From Acholeplasmataceae bacterium (GTDB lineage: Bacteria; Bacillota; Negativicutes; Acidaminococcales; Acidaminococcaceae), in assembly GCA_012719555.1 (NCBI GenBank), contig JAAYAE010000127.1:1-10735 (forward strand): DNA of 10,735 bases, read 5' to 3'. The notes under the pieces were generated by a model. The model worked only from the letters and a program-made list of their open reading frames with translations, had not been told where the DNA came from and searched no databases. Position 1 is the first letter of the stretch. Every line of letters begins with the position of its first letter. Below, one piece after another: positions 8,170 to 10,735 of this stretch. The translations under genes and the position numbers were made by a program.

Positions 8170-9460
8170 AAACAATGCCTCCCTTATCACCATGTCTATA
8201 AGCGATTTTTATAATATTTTTTATTAACTTTATCATACCCGTAACACCAACTGTTGGCAACATAGGTAAAAACAATTGTCTGGCATTATAGGCCTCTAGT
8301 TCATGAGTTGTCAAAATAATATCTGCGGCTTCTACTACTTTCGCACCCTCTAATTGATTAAAAATATTAATATTTGTGCAGCTTTTTATTGCTTGTTCCA
8401 TACTAGCTCTGTCCTTGGGCATATAGCTATCTAGAAGAACAATGCCAAGCTGATTAATTTCAATTAATTTCAGTATCTCCATAACCCACTCCGGCCTAAA
8501 GTATTCTAGTTGTCTACCAATACATACAGCTACCTTTTTGCCGCGCAATTTTTCTTTAGCGTCTACTAAAACTCTCTCAAGCCGTTCTTTCTGTTCGGCT
8601 ATTGCCTTTTGGGCAGACTCTTCTTTATGCAGCTTTCTTCCCAAGTCGGCAAGCCATTCCCTCGTTCCCTGCCATCCTAAAGGATATACCCCGCCATAAT
8701 AAGGAATTGCGAATTTTTCTTCCAACTTTTTTGCTATCTTTAGCAGTGAGTCATTTGCCTGAGTTCGCCCTCCTAAAACTACGCTGAGAGCTGCCGTTGT
8801 AACTTGATTCATATCATCATAAGCTACATATCCGGGAAATTGTCCAATTACCTGCAAATCAAAATAGGCCAGCAAACGTTTTACTTCTACGGCATATTCC
8901 CCATTGGGGCCACCGTTATCTCCCAATAAAATAACGCTATCTTGAACCTTGGGTAAGCCTCCGACCAAAAACCGCTCTACCAAGGCTTCCGCTACTCCAT
9001 AATAACCCGCATAATACTCTCCATCCAAAAAACCATAACAAGGTAAGGTAATAATTGGTAAATTATGTTTTTCTTCTGCGCCCGCAGCAACAGCTGCCAC
9101 GTCATCACCGATAACGCCAACTACGCAAGAATTAGCAATAACGATGTATTGTGGCTTATAGCGCTTTACTACAAAGTCTAAACAATTTTCCAATTGCTTA
9201 GCTCCACCAAATATTGAATGTTTTTCTGTAAGCATAGTAGAAATAAGAGGGGCCGTATATCCATAAGGCTCTCTTTCTCCCCTAGCGATACCACGAAAAT
9301 GAGCATTAATATCCATAGTATGTGCAACATGAGCACAGGCCTTAGGGCTATGAAAAACAACAACAGCGCCTTTACTATATCCTACCGCTCGCCAGACTCC
9401 TGGCATACTGCAGCTGCAGCTACGCTTTTTGATGATAAATCTTTTGGTTTTAATCGGCAT
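8162..9460 (-). CDS. Nitrogenase component 1-like protein, NifD type (first subunit)
   Basis: This 432-aa member of the nitrogenase component-1 family is shorter than true NifD and close in size to BchN/CfbD-type proteins. Cysteines suited to a bridging Fe-S cluster are C15/C17 (SCSCSMPGVW), C42 (SPKACAHV) and C112 (ANSCVVGVIGDD). A second conserved-looking block is LPCYGFLDGEYYAGY (139-153), followed by IPYYGGVYPLGWQGTREWL (252-270), typical of these proteins. Apart from C141 there is no cysteine between 113 and 312, and I see no counterpart of the NifD cofactor-ligand Cys or of the late His, so a FeMo-cofactor is unlikely. The ATG overlaps the end of the NifH-like gene by 11 nt, with GAGGAG about 13 nt upstream. 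It is likely the heterodimer partner of the next gene product. The specific reaction is unknown. Confidence 0.91.
   Translation of the reverse strand: MPIKTKRFIIKKRSCSCSMPGVWRAVGYSKGAVVVFHSPKACAHVAHTMDINAHFRGIARGEREPYGYTAPLISTMLTEKHSIFGGAKQLENCLDFVVKRYKPQYIVIANSCVVGVIGDDVAAVAAGAEEKHNLPIITLPCYGFLDGEYYAGYYGVAEALVERFLVGGLPKVQDSVILLGDNGGPNGEYAVEVKRLLAYFDLQVIGQFPGYVAYDDMNQVTTAALSVVLGGRTQANDSLLKIAKKLEEKFAIPYYGGVYPLGWQGTREWLADLGRKLHKEESAQKAIAEQKERLERVLVDAKEKLRGKKVAVCIGRQLEYFRPEWVMEILKLIEINQLGIVLLDSYMPKDRASMEQAIKSCTNINIFNQLEGAKVVEAADIILTTHELEAYNARQLFLPMLPTVGVTGMIKLIKNIIKIAYRHGDKGGIVYG
8178..8183 (-). promoter_or_regulatory. Ribosome binding site that sets the start of the NifK/NifE-like gene
   Basis: GGGAGG on the minus strand lies 8 nt upstream of ATG 8169 and inside the last codons of the NifD-like gene. 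It lies downstream of the alternative in-frame ATG at 8193, which has no comparable site before it. This favours the shorter 427-aa product and suggests translational coupling between the two subunits. Confidence 0.8.
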
Positions 9461-10259
9461 ACTTAGAAATCAGCTCCTCAAGCTCCTCAAATGTCATAGG
9501 CGTTGGTACTGTTAATTTTTGGTTATTTTCTATATCCTCTGCAAGTCGGCGATACACTTCTGCCTGATTAGACGTAGGCGCAAACTCTATTACCGTCTGT
9601 CTTTTATTTTCTGCTTGGTTCACAATTATATCTCTAGGAATAAAGGCAATGAGATTTGTATTTAGCCGTGCTGCAAATTCCTTTAATAATTTCTCTTCAT
9701 TGACTGTGTTACGGCTATTGCCAATAATACCTCCAAGCCTTGCTTTCCCGCGGCCGGCAAAACGACAGATGCCCTTTGCAATATTATTAGCAGCATACAG
9801 TGACATTAATTCTCCTGATGATACAATGTAAATATCTGTAGCGTAACCCTCGCGAATAGGTACGGCAAACCCACCACAGACAACATCACCTAAAACATCA
9901 TACAATACCAAGGAATCTTCCGGAATAACGTTAAGAGCATTTAGTTTTTCCAAAGCAACAATAATACCCCTACCTGCGCAACCAACCCCTGGTTCCGGTC
10001 CACCGGCTTCTACGCACTTAATACCATTAAACCCCTCATGCACTATTTGTTCAGCCGTTACTTCACCGTCTTCGCTATCGCGCACCGTATCCAGCACAGT
10101 CTGCTTACAGATATGGCCTAAAAGTAAACGAGTCGAATCATTTTTAGGATCACACCCAATTTGGCATACTTTGTGCCCTTTTTGACTAAAAGCAGCTGAA
10201 ACATTTGCCGCCGTAGTAGATTTACCAATACCACCCTTGCCATAAAAAGCAATTTTCAT
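9450..10259 (-). CDS. NifH/BchL/CfbC-like ATP-dependent reductase iron protein
   Basis: The 269-aa product is a nitrogenase iron-protein homologue. It has the P-loop GKGGIGKS (7-14), IGCDPKNDSTRLLL (34-47), the first cluster cysteine in GVGCAGRG (C94, with R97 at the docking-face arginine position) and the second in switch II, DVLGDVVCGGFAVP (C128). C94 and C128 of two monomers should share one 4Fe-4S cluster. Proteins of this family couple ATP hydrolysis to delivery of low-potential electrons to a component-1 partner, here presumably the two D/K-like subunits encoded next. It is the first gene after the riboswitch leader, with AGAAGGGG 8 nt before the ATG. NifH, BchL/BchX, CfbC and MarH share these motifs, so the family is clear but the class is not. 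Two neighbouring genes encode component-1 proteins, unlike CfbCD, which uses one. Confidence 0.95.
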   Translation of the reverse strand: MKIAFYGKGGIGKSTTAANVSAAFSQKGHKVCQIGCDPKNDSTRLLLGHICKQTVLDTVRDSEDGEVTAEQIVHEGFNGIKCVEAGGPEPGVGCAGRGIIVALEKLNALNVIPEDSLVLYDVLGDVVCGGFAVPIREGYATDIYIVSSGELMSLYAANNIAKGICRFAGRGKARLGGIIGNSRNTVNEEKLLKEFAARLNTNLIAFIPRDIIVNQAENKRQTVIEFAPTSNQAEVYRRLAEDIENNQKLTVPTPMTFEELEELISKYAD

Positions 10260-10292
10260 ATACTTATCCCCTTCTCACCAGCCAAATCAACC

Positions 10293-10325
10293 AATAAAAA
10301 ACCATCTCTCTAAAGAAAGATGGTT
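10293..10325 (-). terminator. Intrinsic terminator in the leader, likely controlled by the riboswitch
   Basis: On the minus strand an 8-bp perfect stem (AACCATCT at 10325-10318 pairing with AGATGGTT at 10307-10300) is followed at once by TTTTTATT. It stands 34 nt before the NifH-like ATG and downstream of the cobalamin aptamer, so every gene of the operon lies behind it. This is the layout expected for B12-dependent transcription attenuation. I did not find a convincing antiterminator sequence, so the switching mechanism is inferred. Confidence 0.8.
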
Positions 10326-10332
10326 GAATATT

Positions 10333-10365
10333 GTGTCCTAAGAGCCGGTGTTCAAGACACGACTC
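10333..10365 (-). other. Two mutually exclusive leader hairpins between aptamer and terminator
   Basis: On the minus-strand RNA, GAGUCG (10365-10360) can pair with CGGCUC (10347-10342), extended by UGU/ACA around a small loop. Alternatively GUGUCUUG (10360-10353) can pair with UAGGACAC (10340-10333), with two wobbles. The two helices share bases 10353-10360 and cannot form together. They lie in the linker between the B12 box and the terminator, where an expression-platform switch would be expected. Whether they act is untested. Confidence 0.4.
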
Positions 10366-10403
10366 ACACAAAATTCTCTCCCCGTCTCTCGCAGGTTGTA
10401 AGT

Positions 10404-10444
10404 TTGGCAACAACTTCACTCTATATTTGGGTGTTTTTTGCCAA
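10404..10444 (-). repeat. Short inverted repeat in the leader just after the aptamer
   Basis: TTGGCAA (minus strand, 10444-10438) and TTGCCAA (10410-10404) form a perfect 7-bp inverted repeat separated by 27 nt, starting about 16 nt after the end of the aptamer closing stem. A GTTGT/ACAAC pairing at its 3' side would compete with it. It is probably part of the leader RNA fold rather than a protein-binding site, but the sequence does not settle this. Confidence 0.4.
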
Positions 10445-10454
10445 TTCTCAAGAA

Positions 10455-10617
10455 TTTTTATAAAAGCAGCTATTCTGGCTTTGGGTTCGTCAATTTCTAT
10501 CACTTAAATTAAGCGATTTTATGAGACTACTTACCATTACAGTGGCGTGACCGCGTCGGATTTACACCGACTTATCTTTTATGCTCCTTAGAGCGCTTTT
10601 ATCCAATATTAAATTTA
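10455..10617 (-). promoter_or_regulatory. Cobalamin (B12) riboswitch aptamer
   Basis: Read on the minus strand, the region carries the cobalamin riboswitch landmarks in order. The closing-stem arm AUAAAAGC (10602-10595) pairs with GCUUUUAU (10467-10460). Next come a GCUC-UAAG-GAGC hairpin (10594-10583), the GUCGGUGUAAAUCCGAC core (10571-10555), GCGGUCACGCCACUGUAA (about 10554-10537), an optional stem at 10499-10517, and a B12 box AGCCAGAAUAGCUGC (10480-10466), close to the consensus AGCCAGxAxACCUGC. Cobalamin riboswitches usually lower expression when adenosylcobalamin or another cobalamin is plentiful. The aptamer begins within a few bases of the predicted transcription start and controls the whole nitrogenase-like/CobN operon. 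I recognised it by eye from the conserved boxes; a covariance-model score was not computed. Confidence 0.9.
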
Positions 10618-10625
10618 TCTCTTAA

Positions 10626-10654
10626 ATTATATTCATTCCTATTAAGCAAGTCAA
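10626..10654 (-). promoter_or_regulatory. Vegetative (sigma-70/sigma-A type) promoter of the operon
   Basis: On the minus strand the -35 box TTGACT (10654-10649) and a perfect -10 box TATAAT (10631-10626) are separated by exactly 17 nt. Transcription should begin near 10618-10620, right at the 5' edge of the riboswitch. The -35 lies just after the upstream terminator. No operator palindrome overlaps the promoter, so control appears to be mainly through the RNA leader. Confidence 0.88.
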
Positions 10655-10662
10655 TATATTTC

Positions 10663-10702
10663 AAAAAAAAGAAACCGGTTATCTAGTGTTAACCGGTTTC
10701 TT
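10663..10702 (-). terminator. Intrinsic terminator of an upstream minus-strand transcript
   Basis: A perfect 12-bp stem (AAGAAACCGGTT / AACCGGTTTCTT, arms 10691-10702 and 10669-10680) with a 10-nt loop is followed on the minus strand by eight T residues. It should end a transcript entering from beyond the right edge, which insulates this operon. On the plus strand the tail is only weakly T-rich, so termination in that direction would be poor. The 33 bases to its right hold stops in all three minus frames and no recognisable coding tail. Confidence 0.85.
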
Positions 10703-10735
10703 AAATGTTTACATTCTAGAAATTATATTCCATAC

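Noticed and set aside
6886..10259. Calling the HDK genes a true nitrogen-fixing nitrogenase
   Set aside because: No NifB or NifEN genes are present, FeMo-cofactor ligands are not seen, the subunits are short, and the setting is corrinoid metabolism.
6886..10259. Calling the HDK genes methylthio-alkane reductase (Mar)
   Set aside because: The motifs seen do not separate Mar from other nitrogenase-like classes, and the B12 riboswitch, CobN and CbiZ context does not suggest sulfur scavenging. A tree would be needed to exclude it fully.
10264..10503. A 79-codon minus-strand frame in the leader, opening with GTG and encoding a CESC pair
   Set aside because: It has no ribosome site, its GTG sits inside a predicted stem of the aptamer (10499-10517), and it runs through the B12 box and the intrinsic terminator. 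Those RNA elements explain the sequence better.
1..10735. tRNA or rRNA genes, CRISPR arrays, insertion sequences, attachment sites
   Set aside because: I saw no cloverleaf, rRNA segment, regularly spaced repeats, transposase or terminal inverted repeats on either strand. The window is filled by the operon and its leader.

Overview
The window is one leftward (minus-strand) operon from an anaerobic, AT-rich bacterium. A near-consensus vegetative promoter, strong GGAG-type ribosome sites, a B12 riboswitch with an intrinsic terminator, tight gene overlaps and oxygen-sensitive Fe-S enzymes suggest a Firmicute-type anaerobe, possibly of the Negativicutes. That assignment is inference; no rRNA or other taxonomic marker is present.

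Layout, in direction of transcription. At the right edge, 10663-10702 is an intrinsic terminator that closes a minus-strand transcript from outside the window. It is followed by a promoter (-35 TTGACT, 17-nt spacer, -10 TATAAT), a cobalamin riboswitch aptamer (about 10455-10617) with a recognisable B12 box, a structured linker and an intrinsic terminator (10293-10325) just before the first gene. Then come: a NifH-like ATPase (9450-10259), a NifD-like subunit (8162-9460), a NifK/NifE-like subunit (start re-assigned to 8169), a lipoprotein substrate-binding protein (5934-6881), a FecCD/BtuC-type permease (4893-5918), a large CobN/HmuS/BchH-family protein (1150-4857), a radical SAM/SPASM protein (start probably 1157), and the first 37 codons of a gene whose N-terminus looks like CbiZ, adenosylcobinamide amidohydrolase (1-111, running off the left edge). 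Every gene overlaps or nearly abuts the next, and I found no internal terminator.

The interesting reading is the combination. A complete nitrogenase-like reductase (H plus two D/K-type subunits, with the P-cluster-position cysteines but without visible FeMo-cofactor ligands) shares one B12-repressible transcript with a corrinoid/siderophore-type importer, a tetrapyrrole metal chelatase-family protein, a SPASM radical SAM enzyme and a corrinoid-salvage amidohydrolase. Known relatives supply the logic: ChlLNB/BchXYZ and CfbCD are nitrogenase-like enzymes that reduce tetrapyrroles, CobN/BchH proteins insert metal (and HmuS-type relatives may remove it), and AhbC/AhbD/NirJ are SPASM enzymes that modify tetrapyrroles. 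I infer an uncharacterised pathway that imports and reductively remodels a corrinoid or other metallo-tetrapyrrole when cobalamin is scarce. The substrate and reaction cannot be read from the sequence. No transporter ATPase and no ChlI/ChlD partner for CobN is encoded in the window.
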